Below are positions 45,474 to 57,290 of a stretch of 64,000 nucleotides of DNA, piece by piece. The stretch is taken from positions 1,915,614-1,979,613 of the forward strand of contig JAJEKV010000031.1 in NCBI GenBank assembly GCA_021234155.1, given 5' to 3'. The notes under the pieces are model-generated. The model had not been told where the DNA came from. It saw only the letters and a list, made by a program, of their open reading frames with translations, and made no database searches. A program made the translations under genes and the position numbers. The DNA is from Isoetes taiwanensis. Its lineage: Eukaryota; Streptophyta; Lycopodiopsida; Isoetales; Isoetaceae. Every line of letters begins with the position of its first letter. The stretch's first letter is position 1.

Positions 45474-45752
45474 TAAGTATCTTCTTTACGCTAATCTCAA
45501 ATATCTCCCCGACCGCTTTTGTGTGAGCCAAGTGCACTCATTTTATGTTATTCCAAATTTGTCTAATATTCGATCGCCTCTTTAACTATCTAGGGTTTTC
45601 GCCTCTCGTTGTGCTTGGGTGTAAGGTATTGCCCGAAAACTCATTTTCGCATTCCAAAAAGTCTATAAGTATGATCAACGGGTAGATCTCACAGACTAGT
45701 GCCATTGTCGAATCGTAATTAAAAGTAGAACTCCGTAAAAGGATGACAGAAA

Positions 45753-45892
45753 TTATGCTTTTGCACACAAGATTCCTGTCTGCAAAATGAGTGCATCTCG
45801 CTTCCAGATCATGATAGCAAATTATGCCGCTTTGCACGTGAAGATTCCTCGGCTCCGCAAATGAGTGAATCTGGCTTCCGTGATCATCAACA
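45753..45892. repeat. 70-bp tandem duplication
   Basis: TATGCTTTTGCACACAAGAT... and TATGCCGCTTTGCACGTGAA... are adjacent diverged copies that both run to a GATCATGATAG/GATCATCAAC end. Confidence 0.7.
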
Positions 45893-45910
45893 ATGTGTTG
45901 TAACTCTTGC

Positions 45911-47455
45911 TTGGGATGGACAGATACCGTTGTTGATATTATGAAGAGGTAGTTAACCTATTTACATGCTTTTAGTTTGTAAGTTGAATGTTAATGGAGT
46001 GAATACGCATTTGGAATTAAATTCATCCATGTTTATATGGTTGCCCTGGCTAAAACTTTGGCAAGAGGTTTTATGTATGAAAGCCTCACTAATATGGATC
46101 TAATTCTCCTCCCCGGCTTGCTATGTCGGGCCATGTTCTAGATTCCTCGCTGGGCCTCTTCTTTGCTATATCGTAACATGCTAGATGGCTTGCGATCATT
46201 TAGCGCTTGGTATTGTACGCTATAAGTGGCTCGCTCTAGTTTTGTTTCTCCAGGTTGCCTTGTCGATGCCATGATTTGTGAGTACCCATTTCTGAAGTTT
46301 TACCCGGATCGAGTTTGAAGTGGTCCTTGAACTTGGTCGAAGGCCAATGCACCAGAAAGCGCTTAATGTCTTTTATGAAGAACAATCTTCACAAGTCTTC
46401 ACAAGACAAGCAGCCAAATAAAAGGCGCAATTTATGTTATGCCGCCTCAGCTTAGTAAGTTAATGATCTAGCATGATATTTACTCTTGCTCAAGGATTAC
46501 TTTAACAAGTTGTTCCGGTCTTGCAGCTTGGTAAGGCTCATCGCCCATGTCTCCCCGTGGAAGGCTCTCCATCGTTGTTTCACGTAATTTGCAACCTTCC
46601 TATAGGATAATATGATGAATGAATGTTCTTTTATAGGATGTTTAGAACTTGAGGCCAAGAAACACCACCAAAATGGCGCTTTGGGATGGACGTATGCATA
46701 TTTGTTGATATTATGAAGAGGTAGTTAACCTATTTACATGCTTTTAGTTTGTAAGCTGAATGTTAATGGAGTGAATACGTGCATTTGGAATTAAATTCAT
46801 CCATGTTTATATGGTTGCCCCATGCTAGAACTTTGGCAAGAGGTTTTATGTATGAAAGCCTCACCTAATATGGATCTAATTCTCCTCCCCGGCTTGCTAT
46901 GTCAGTCATGTTCTAGATTCCGTTGGGCCTCTTTCTTTGCTATATCGTAACATGCTAGATGGTTTGCGATCATTTAGCGCTTGGTATTGTAATGCTATAA
47001 GTGGCTCGCTCTAGTTTTGTTTCTCCAGGTTGCCTTGCCGATGCCATGATTTGTGAGTACCCATTTCGAAGTTTTACCCGGATCGAGTTTGAAGTGGTCC
47101 TTGAACTTGGTCAAGGCCAATGCAATCAGAAAGCGCTTAATGTCTTTTATGAAGAACTAATCTTCACAAGTCTTCACAAGACAAGCAAAGCAAATAAAAG
47201 GCGCAATTTATGTTATGCCGCCCGCTTAGTGTTAATGATCTAGCATGATATTTACTCTTGCTCAAGGATTACTTTAACTGTTGTTCGGGTCTTGCAGCTT
47301 GGTAAGGCTCATCGCCCATGTCTCCCCGTGGAAGGCTCTCCATCGTTGTTTCACGAATTTGCAACCTTCCTATAGGATAATATGATGAATGAATGTTCTT
47401 TTATAGGATGTTCAGAACTTGGAGGCCAAGAAACACCACTCGAAAATGGCGCTTT
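45911..47455. repeat. 770-bp tandem duplication
   Basis: 45,911-46,680 and 46,681-47,455 are two head-to-tail copies. Both begin TTGGGATGGAC, contain GAAGAGGTAGTTAACCTATT, CTCCAGGTTGCCTTG and GGTAAGGCTCATCGCCCATG, and end AAAATGGCGCT. They differ at many places, mostly by gains or losses of one to four bases. Exon-like pieces lie inside, bounded by CTCCAG and CTTGCAG acceptors. In copy 2 an 80-codon frame (47,001-47,243) contains DAMICEYPFRSFTRIEFEVV, but I recognise no family. Confidence 0.92.
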
Positions 47456-47639
47456 TAAACGCCATCTCTTTCATAGATTTTTGGCCTCTGCTTTTTTATT
47501 ATTATTAATTGTTTCTTTGATAACTTTCTTGCAGTCCTTTTTTTTTCCGGTAGGTGGAATTTTCGGCCGAAAAGTTGCTTGATGAAACCAAATTCCCTGG
47601 CCTGTTTAAACCGCTCTTAAAAGGATTGAGCCAATAAAT

Positions 47640-47806
47640 TTCACAGCTATAGCAAATCAGATCTGGTCCACTTTTTACGCTATAATGTTGTCGAAGCTTA
47701 TATACAAATATGAAACTTGGAGTAAGAAGGCGTTAGAAAAGCAAATAGCTAGTGTCGCCGTTCTTTATGTTTCGACTATGGATTTAGTGACCGCCTTTCT
47801 CAAGTA
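47640..47806 (+). CDS. Candidate exon, unidentified
   Basis: An open frame encodes AIANQIWSTFYAIMLSKLIY, then KYETWSKKALEKQIASVAVL, then YVSTMDLVTAFLK, ending at a strong donor (CTCAA|GTAAGT). The composition is that of an amphipathic, helical protein segment. I do not recognise the family and find no convincing neighbour exon in phase. Confidence 0.35.
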
Positions 47807-50800
47807 AGTACTCCCTTTCATGTCATTTGAACTTATTACATACAACAATGGCTTATGTATAGCTTTATTGCCTTTGAGAAGCATAAATATTCATGATCTT
47901 TGTCATTGAAACATCACTGGAACTTTTTTGGACCAAATTGTACGCTTTTATTATTATTTTAATCCAGTGCTCCACACGTAAACATAAGTTATCCACATCA
48001 TTGCATTTATGAACCGCATGTCATAGTATTCTCGTTGAGGATTTGAAAATGGAGTTTCTTACTTTATACCTTCGTGCAATCGGCAAGAGGATTGACAAAA
48101 GCGAATGAGGGAGTTGAGATGATCAATTTGAATTCGCGGGACACACAGAATTAGTGGAAACAATAGGAAAGAATGGTGTTGTAGTTGTAATCGCACCACC
48201 AAGTTCGATCTGCTAATGCAATAGTCAAGACTACCAAGTTCGGATCCGTAAAACCCAATATCGAGAACATCATGTTTTCGCTTTTATATTACTTTCTCCA
48301 TACAACAAATTTTCCCATGTTTTTCCTAGTTTGCTATTAAAGTGTGTCATATGACACGCCTTATGCCTCGTGTCATCTATGCTTCCTTCGCCATAATTTT
48401 TCTAATGTAAGGCATCTCATGCAACCGGACTCTTGGTTGCCGGGACATTTGGCGCCAGGTATATCCGGCATGCCCTTGTGACTTTACAAAGATGCGCTAT
48501 CCCGATTTTACAAGATATGAATATCCTAAATTGTGATTTGTTTGAAAAGATGTAACCTCTTTGCAACCGGATTTTGCAGCTTGTTCTAATAGCGTAGAGC
48601 TATGGTGGTGATGACCAACCGCTTGATACACTACTTCAAATGATTTCTTGAAGCCGGACTTTCTTCCCCGCCCTTCCCTCTTTAAGGGTTAAGGAATGTT
48701 TTGTTCTTACTTAGAAGATTTCTCCTCCTCAAGAATAGCAAATCAAATAAGATCTCACAAGATAGGTAAATGCCCTTTTCATCCGACTATTACTATTTTA
48801 AAGGCTTACGTTCTTATTATTTTGCACTTGCAATGCGATGGAATGCGAGATGTGCCATCTTGAAGTGGCTCTTAGCAAAAAAGGGCAACATGTCTTATTA
48901 TATTCGAGAATTGGTTCATTTTACCAAAGAGAGGTTAGATACTCTATCCCCCGAAACCTCACTTACGCTTTAATTATTATAGGGAGAATTTGTGCTCAAC
49001 CTATTTCTTACACAACGATAGCAACTTGCTACCGTGGATAACTTGTGCATCATTGCAGATGCCTTTGCAATTCATTGATAAGTCATTTCGATTGATCTAC
49101 TATCCGTGGATGTTGTCTCGTGTATTCGATGCAAAGTTTTTATTTTTGTAGTATTTGATCTTCATCATTGAATTTGTCTACAAAACCTTCAAAGTTGTTG
49201 AGACACAAAGATGATTCAAATATTTAATACTAGTTTGATGGTTTGCGTACTTGGCGTTGGCAATCTTTAACTTTGCATCTGTTGTAGCCGACGCTGATCT
49301 TGTGGTAAGTACACATGTTTTGTTTAAACTAATATATAAAGGCTATGAAAAGTTTGGTCGGGCTATTATTCTCACATTTCCCATTTGGGCGTGGCCTTCC
49401 AAATGTTGGCAAGGGAGCACATCCGGGTAAGGTAACTCCCATGCTTAAAAAAGATCCAAGATCCAAGATCCCAGTGGTAAATGGGTCCGCTTCATACCGA
49501 GGGCTTCATAGAAACCTTCGTGGGTATAGATTGCGGATGCAAATTTTATGTATACAAAACTCGTGGTCTAAACAGTATGTGGCATAATTGAAGGGGAGCA
49601 AACGAGTTCCAGCTATGAAAGGTGCTTATTTATTTTGAGGCAACTTTAGGTTCTTTTTGCTCGAGAGGGGTCAAATGCAATCCAGTTGCTTTGTACTTTG
49701 CACTCTGCTTTTTGTATCATGGCTTCTATCTTGATTTTCAACATTGTGAGACGATTCATGTATGTCTTCCCATGTGTTTTATGGCTTAATCAATCTATTG
49801 TTCAATGCTTGTTTTGACATTTACCAGTTGTCTTTTCTCCTCTTTAGGGACACAGAGTCTATAGGGCCATTCAACTTTCTATATGATTTTCTCTCGAGAT
49901 TTCTTAAAATTTACAATAATGTTAGCAAATCAATATTTTGAAGGCTTATTGGTAAGTTGAGTCATGTTTTAGTAAATATCCGCATGGAGGGCAACTTCAC
50001 TTGGGTTGGTGGTTCTCGTGATGTAGGCTTAGGTCCTTGATGCAAATGTGGAGACCTGTAAAATTGAGTTGTTGCATTTTGTTTTGGGGTTAGAATTTGC
50101 TCTAGATTTAGCAACATATATTGGAAAGAATTAAGTTCGCCACTAATCTCATTGTGGGTGCACATGTGCCTAAAGTGGATCTTCATGCATGCATAGTATT
50201 AATTTTGCTATTGCAAGCATTTGAAATGAGAAATGTGTCATCCTCGATATTGAGGTTGGTATATTTTTACCGCACACCGTGTAGTTTCTTGCAAGATGCC
50301 TAGCTATGTTCTCGCTTCGTGCACGCTCGCTTTGTAAATTGATCGCATCAAGATTTTGGAGCGACAAATATTCTAGGCTTCATCTTCTACTCTTGTGAAA
50401 GCATGTTATTGGCTCTCGTGGAAAGCATGTTATCGATTGGTTGAAAGATACAAATTAATGGCAAAATTGCCGTGATGAATGGTGCATAAACCGTGAATAG
50501 ATGTGAAGGCGTAGTTGTATTTTTGCATTGTGTCATGGCAATTTCAAAGATTGAAATTTGTTTGTGATGAATGTCTTGATCATGCATAAATGGATGTTAC
50601 GGTAAAAATGGTCAGATTTTGGCATTTTGTGTTGTGTTGGTATTGTTACCGCAGATTCTCTAATAGGCCATTCTTTTGCAGATTCTAGATGCGCTTCTAA
50701 AGTGGGTTATTTGAATCAATGCAAAAGGGAGCATATCTTGACCTCGCGAGTAGTTTGTTCACGAGATGGTGCATATTTTGGTAATGCTCAAGCTCGAGAG

Positions 50801-52380
50801 TCAATGCGAATGGCTTTTTGAACATTATTTATCAAGAACCCGCTTCCTTTGCAGCCTACTTATTCATGGCGAGAGTAATGAAGAGAATGATGATTGAACA
50901 GTTTAGTCATTTCTAAGTCAAGATGATGCAAGATGCATTCATAGAAAAGGCGCATGGCTAAACCTCTTAAACATCGGCAAGAATTAGGCCTATACATTAA
51001 CATGTATGTTGCACTACTCAAGATGTGACAATACTTTGCAAATGCATATTGCTCAAGCATTTTAGAGTGTACATCCAAATAAATGTGTATAAATGCCTTC
51101 ACATATGTTTGAACACATGTATAGTGTCTCAATACGCTGCACGTATCGCCTAGAATGGCTAAACTAGCGTAAAGATTTGTAGAGAAGAATAGTTGATAAA
51201 CCGTACTTAGATTATTAAATTGTTTGATTAAGGCTCATTTGTAGATATTTCATGCCAAGATAATAGTTATTGTTGGAGCACAATTTTGCTCATGCAGTGC
51301 TCTATTTTATATTCTTGATTCACCAATACCCGCCATGTTGTCTAGACGTCGTTTAGAAGCAGACTAAAACTTTTACATTCAATCTTTTGGACCTGTTTTA
51401 AGTCTATTTATTGATCCCTATGCCTGTTATAGTGACTTTATCCCGGATAATTTGTGGTTTTGCGCCTCGCCATTGGCGGTCGAGTAAATCGTGTCATTTT
51501 CTTTAGCAAGGGGTTTCCTCTCAATTAGGCATCTCGGACAGGATTTGTTAAATCTTGAAGAACTATTTCAGGGATTCCAATATAGATATTGAAGTTTTTG
51601 CCATTTTTTGCTATGCATGCATGCAATAGACACCATTGAATTGTTTCTCAGAGGGTCCTTGCACAAGAGATTACTTTTTATTTTCCAAGTCCCTTGACCG
51701 ACTGATTGATCATCTAGGATCATCTCAAGTTTGTGATTTTAAGGAAGATGCAAAACACACATCAGAGAGAACTTCAATCACAACTAGGTATGGCTTCTTT
51801 TTCGTACGATCATATTAGATACTAATTATTTAGGTAGAAGCTCTTGATCCCTAGGTTCTTGTGATCTGTTGTTTTTTGCATTTCCGCTGCCGTGGCGAAC
51901 TCTTAGAACTAGCCTCATTAGTTTTAGAGCTATTGCGGCAGTATGTTTCTATTTGATTCGTATTTGATTTCTTCTGACACGACTTGATTTGTCGATGCAG
52001 TTGCCAGGTCTTGATGCCTTTATGTTTCAAATACTTGCCATGGAAAGTGGGTCGCGGCCTGGAAGTGGGTCGCGGATTCCAGACGTACTTGCTAAGATAG
52101 CGTGACTACCATTTATAAAAAATGCAACTAACCAACTTTCCTCTAGGCTTTTATGTTGCTATTTTCTTAAATAAAGATCTCCTATCTTTTTTTATTCCAA
52201 TTAGCATTTGAAGTAAAATTTTAGTATTTTATTCCACTGGGGAGCTTAAATTCATTGGTTTAGCATTAGAAAATAGCAATTATATCTTTTTCTTTGAGTT
52301 GCACAATGTGCCTTTTAATTGTAATTGTCATATGAAACAAATATTTATCCAACTTCATCTATTAAAACATGGGGAAATAT
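47807..52380. other. Poorly legible region with scattered exon-like pieces
   Basis: No complete gene. Exon-like pieces on the plus strand are: 48,135-48,210 (FAGHTELVETIGKNGVVVVI); 48,850-49,041 (CHLEVALSKKGQHVLLYSRI); a short piece ending VVADADLV before GTAAGT near 49,305; 49,345-49,587; 50,627-50,821, where KVGYLNQCKREHILTSRVVC then SRDGAYFG faintly recalls a FAR1-type DNA-binding domain; 51,650-51,787 (between TTTCTCAG and GTATGG); and 52,003-52,100 (LPGLDAFMFQILAMESG) after GATGCAG. None is firmly identified. They may be remains of genes damaged by insertions or by sequence errors. Confidence 0.35.
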
Positions 52381-52390
52381 CATAATTTCT

Positions 52391-52413
52391 TAGAATAGAA
52401 TAGAATAGAATAG
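52391..52413. repeat. (AGAAT)n microsatellite
   Basis: About four tandem copies of AGAAT, the same unit as the tail of LINE 2 at 36,983. The adjoining sequence is not LINE 2, so it is either a tail left by another copy or an independent array. Confidence 0.85.
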
Positions 52414-53030
52414 TTTCTAAAGATAATTTCTAAAGATCTCCCATATGTTAAGTTCCACTCCACCATTGCATTGAAGTTGATTCCCTTCTTTATAGAGATT
52501 TGGGTGGCGCCCTGCGGGTCAGGCCCGATCTGAGATCGATGGTCCCATGGTGTCACCTCAATCCGGGCCAAGCACCCCACGAGAGATTGATCCCGGCCGC
52601 TTGTATGAAATGACGGTCTACAATAAAAGCCTAAATCAGCCACCATCGCCGCTTTATTTCTTCCATCTTGTGCTTAAGTCTATTTTTGGTACAATTTGTC
52701 TTGCATAAATTATGGCATATATTATGGCATGGAGAGTATGTTTTGCTTTGCATTTTTGTGTACATGCCATCCATGGCATTGCTTTTGCTTCTTTGTCCAT
52801 AAAATAAGTGACGGGTTTGCAGATTTTGTCACCAAGTTGCGAGGAGAATCTTGCAATTATCAATTCATCTCTACTCTTAAATAAATTGCATTTCTCGTTG
52901 CCCATGTTTGAAAGTAGGCAATGGCAAGTTGGTCGAGTCCAACAGTCGAAATTTTTTAGACTAGCTTAGTTTAGGCCTTGATTTATTTAAGCTTGAATTT
53001 TGTTCCCAGATGTTTATGGACCATAGTTCA
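52414..53030. other. Repeat-like intergenic DNA
   Basis: At 52,497-52,620 a stretch on the minus strand (GGATCAATCTCT, GTGGGGTGCTTGG) resembles the start of the 410-bp repeat. A minus-strand open frame (52,654-52,905) shows no known motif. No gene is called. Confidence 0.4.
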
Positions 53031-53034
53031 TAGA

Positions 53035-53420
53035 CCCACTGATAGTACAAAGACTTGTATATATCTCTTATATATATACAATTATTTGATGGGTCCTATG
53101 GGGGGTTGAATGTGGGTAGAGATTAATCCTATCCGTCTAATTTTTGAGGTGGCACTTAAATGGCCCTTGGATTTGATGGGGGGCATGCATGGGCCATGCA
53201 TGGGCCATGCACCCCATCCATGAACCATTGATCGGGCACGTGTGAAATCTTGGCCCTTGATTTTTTAAAGGGAAGATGCAAGGAAGGTCCCTTAAAAGGT
53301 GCTTTTGGTGCCAATCTTAACCGCCGGATCAAAAGGGGAGGAAAAATCCTAACCATTAAATTCTTTATTAAATTGCAATTTCTTTATTAAAAAGAGGTGA
53401 GGTGGCACCGTATTTAATAA
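53035..53420 (+). repeat. Diverged relative of the 410-bp repeat
   Basis: Starts ATAGTACAAAGACTTGTATA, then TATATATACAATTATTTGAT, TAGAGATTAATCC and later CCGCCGGATCAAAAGGG, in the same order as the 44.5- and 54.8-kb copies but with large differences. Confidence 0.6.
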
Positions 53421-53629
53421 AAAGGTAATGAGGTGGCATCAACATTAATAGGTGGACTTTCTAGGAAGCTTCTTTTTTGTAATCGGCTTCAAAGGCCGAT
53501 AACTTGCGATGGGGGGTCCGGATGAAGGTGAGACCCACACCATTGGATTCCTCTCGCACGAGAACTTTCCAATGAGTGGTGCTTTGGCATCGCTCCCTCG
53601 CAGTTGGAGCTAATGTGATCGAATACTAA

Positions 53630-54790
53630 GTTTCTTTTGGAAACTTAGAATTTTCTGAAATCTATGCGAATTTAAAAGAATCTAGGGAATCTCCATAGGA
53701 TTTTAGAGAATTTAAAGGAAGCTCAAGAGAATCTTTGGGAATCTATGAGAATCGCAAAGGGGAATCTTTGAGATTCTATAGGAATCTTTATGAAACCTTT
53801 GAGAATGTAGAAGAATCTTCATAGAATCTAAGGGAATCTAGGAGAATCTACATAGAAATATGGGAAATCTAGAGGAATCTTGAGATGATCTTTAGGAGGC
53901 TAGGGGAACCCCAACAAAATTAGGGAATTTATGGGAATCTCAAGAGAATCATAGAGAATCTAGTAGGATCAAGTGCATCTTCATAAAATCTTTGAGAATC
54001 CTTGAAAATCAGAGAATCTAAGGGAATCTACATAGAATCTAAGGGAATCTATATAGAATCTAACAAAATTTAGGAGAATCCACATAGAATTTTGGAGACT
54101 CTAGAGGTTTTCTTGTGATAAGTTCGAAAATCTAGAGGGATCTTTATAGAATCTTAAGAATCTAGGGGAAGCTTTGTGGAATCTTAAGGAATCTTTCATT
54201 AATAAGTGTGTTTAGTAGGGGAATCTCGATAGAATCTAAGAGAATCTATATAGAATCTTGGAAAATCTGGGATAATCTTTGAGAATCTAGTTGAATCTTA
54301 AGAGAATCTTAAGTAATTTATGGGATTAAGAGTATTTAAGAGAATCTTCCTTAAATCTTTGAGAATCTAGGATATTTTTTCTAATCTTCAAGAATCTAAG
54401 TGAACCTTTATAGAATCTTCATTGAATGGCTCGAATCTAGCGTAATCTAAAAGCATCTTCATAAAATCTTTGAGAATCTAGGGGAATCTTTGATGGAATT
54501 TTTCAAGATTCTAGGGGAATCTCTATAGAATCTAACAAAATCTAGGAAAATCTACATAGAATTCTAAAGAATTTAGAGGATCCTTGTGATAACGTTTGAA
54601 ATCTCGAGGAATCTTTGTAGAATCCTAAGAATCTAAGGGAATCTTTTACACTAAGTGTGTTTTTCTAGGGGAATCTGGATAGAACCTAAAGGAATCTAAG
54701 AGAATTTATATAGAATCTTAAGAAATGTAGAGAAAATTTGGGATAATCTTTGAGAATCTAGGGGAATCTTAAGAGAATCTTAAGTTTGGA
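53630..54790. repeat. GAATCT-rich degenerate satellite
   Basis: More than 100 occurrences of (G)AATCT in about 1.1 kb, mainly as degenerate units of 10-20 bases such as TAGGGGAATCTTTGAGAATC and ATAGAATCTAAG. The 3' side joins the ACTTGTATATATAT motif and the 410-bp repeat. A similar shorter tract lies at 63,190-63,560. Confidence 0.9.
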
Positions 54791-54828
54791 TGGCTCAAAA
54801 TTTGTGTACTCCCTTATAGTACACTCAC

Positions 54829-55245
54829 TTGTATATATATATATATATATCCTTATCCTTATATATATACAATTATATTGGGTGCCACAAATGATGTAGA
54901 GTCTCAAATGGTGTAGAGATTGTGCCACAAATTTTTGGTAGAGATTGATCTCGGCCGTCCATCTCAGAGATGGACGGCCCAGACGGTGACACCTCGTAAC
55001 ACCCCAAGCATCCCCCCTTATTTGGGGCTTTTAATCTCGGCCCTTGAAATTGGGGCATTTTATCTAGACCGTCGATTAAAATTATTTGGGGCTTTTCATA
55101 TGGGCCGTCGGATTAAAAGGGAAGGTCAAATCTTGGCCATCAATTTTGGATAGGAAGTTGCAGGGAAGGTGATAGAATTGGGGCTTTTAATCCAGATCAT
55201 TGGAATTGGGGCTTCTAATCTCTTCCCTTGATTTAAAAGTCAAGG
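54829..55245 (+). repeat. 410-bp dispersed repeat, copy 2
   Basis: Nearly identical to 44,527-44,937, from the TA run to the final TTTAAAAGTCAAGG. It differs by a few substitutions and short indels. Confidence 0.92.
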
Positions 55246-55719
55246 AAATTTAATGGGCAAAGAAATTTAATGTCCACCTTGATGAGGTGGCAATGCAAAA
55301 ATCATCCAAAGGATATTTTCCATTTCTCTGTTCTCGGTTCCGGCTGGCTTGTCTGGGCCATCGATAGGGGAAAAAATCTCTGACGTGTACCATTGATTCA
55401 TTTCACTTCTGTGCCGCCCCGAGGTTCGCCGGAGCTATTCTATTGGAAACCACAGATGGGTTTGATATCTTTGGATATTTTTATTTTCAAGTGTCATTAG
55501 GGTAACATATCCAAGCATTGGCAGAGACAAATCAGAAGTTCATACCTGCCGGTTTTGTGAACTCGTTTTTCCCTCTCTCTTTTTCCTTCTTTCATTGCAT
55601 TGCAAAAATTCTTCTGTCCGATCTTCCTTTTGCAAATGCATTCTGTACTAATATAAGTGTTGGATAATATATCAAGGTTTTGCTTCTGAGTATTGATCTT
55701 TGGGAATTGATTTATGCAG

Positions 55720-57290
55720 GAGAACTCAGGCAATTCTTGAAGGAGTACTTTGCACAGCCAGGAAGTGATCTATTGCCAGCAACTTTGGGGGATTATGTTC
55801 CAGAACCGGAAGGATTTTTGCCGTTGGTTAAGAATAGGAAGATAAGGGAATGGGCCCTAAACGTCCATTCCTTATGGCTCAAACTTGTGCGCAAGGTATC
55901 GGATGACGTCCTTCACCATCCTGAACAGCACACGTTACTTCCTTTGCCGCATGTAGTTGTCGTTCCTGGAGCTCGGTTTAACGAGGTCTATTACTGGGAT
56001 AGCTACTGGATAATCAGGTGATTTATTTGTTTCTAATCCGTTCTGGTTAAATTATGGTTCCTTTTCTTCTAATATGCAACTGTTTGTGACAAAAGGGGCT
56101 TGATTGTGAGCCGAATGCTGGACACTGCCAGAGGAATTGCTCAGAATCTTCTTTTGTTAGTTGAAACGTACGGATTTGTTCCTAATGGAGCAAGAACATA
56201 CTACACGAATCGCAGGTAATGATCTGTTACTTAAACGTTTTGTATCTTCTCTTTGTGTCCTTTCTCTGCAATATTTTATATCTGACATAAAAGACATGTG
56301 GCATGATCTGTCGTATTACAATTTTTTCCATGTCATTGTAAGTTGATCTTTTTTGTAAGTTTATCTTTTTGTTATGTTTGTGTAGCCAACCTCCTCTGCT
56401 GAGCCAAAGGATTCGAGTCTTATATGAAGCCTCTGGTGATCAGAAGCTAGTGGAAAGGGCATTTCTTGTGCTTTTGCAGGAGTACAATTTCTGATGTTCA
56501 GGTATATCTGGAATTCCTCTATTATCTAATAGTTTGGGATATTTGCAAATATTAAGCTCGCCCCTGCAATTGCACAGATCTTCATGAAGTCTGGATACAG
56601 GATAACAAAGGTATTGAGCATAGGCTTACCCGATACTCTGCAAAGTGGGATGAACCTCGTCCAGAATCCTTCACCACTGTAAGAATGTGTGTTTATTTAT
56701 TACCTTTTATTCTGAATGCCTTCAACTAACTAAGCTACACAGGATGAGGAAATAGCAAAATACTTCTCCAATTCAAAGAGCCAACAGAGGCTTTACCATG
56801 ATATTGACACAGCTGCAGAATCTGGCTGGGATTTTAGCTCCAGATGGATGGGGTAAATTGGGACAAATTTGTGGATCTGATTCTGACTTTATTGGTCAAT
56901 CTAACAGAAAGCCGTTTTGCAGTGATGAGCAGCATCTTCGTACCTTGAGGACCTCACGTATCATTCCTGTCGACTTGAATGCATTTCTAATGCAGGTGTG
57001 TAAAACTTTTTTTTCTTAATTCAATATATGGTTTGTAGATTTTGAGCTGCTAATTGGTTCATCCCTTGCTTTGCCTAGATGGAAAGGAATCTGGCCTTTT
57101 TTGCAAAATTACTGGGAAGAAATGCGGATTCGCAGCACTTTAATCTCAGAGCCGAAGATAGGAGGGTCGCAATTAATTCTATCTTCTGGAGCGATGAGAA
57201 GGGGCAATGGTTTGATTATTGGCTTCCTTCTAATTGTCACAACCTGAGAACGTCTGATTGCGAAAAGATGATCTATACGGGGCGTTATTG
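55720..57290 (+). pseudogene. Trehalase (GH37), seven exons, nonsense codon, C-terminus lost
   Basis: Exons 55,720-56,017, 56,096-56,215, 56,386-56,501, 56,578-56,678, 56,743-56,852, 56,923-56,995 and 57,079 onward all join in phase at GT-AG sites. They encode alpha,alpha-trehalase, which splits trehalose into two glucoses and in plants is usually secreted or plasma-membrane bound. Seen in order are DYVPEPEGFLP, the first family signature VPGARFNEVYYWDSYW, LVETYGFVPNGARTYYTNR, SQPPLLSQR, RYSAKWDEPRPES, AESGWDFSSRWM (which holds the general-acid Asp of GH37), RIIPVDLNAF and NLAFFAKLLG. Exon 3 has TGA (56,492-56,494) after EYNF, where the family has Trp. The second signature (QWDxPxGW) and the GGGGEY region with the general-base Glu are absent; unrelated sequence follows from about 57,260. 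About 100 N-terminal residues are also not found. It cannot be an active enzyme as it stands. Confidence 0.88.

Noticed and set aside
50627-50821. FAR1-type transcription factor exon
   Set aside because: Only a faint likeness (KVGY...SRVVCSRDG). The Cys/His spacing of the domain is not met, so it is mentioned only as a possibility.
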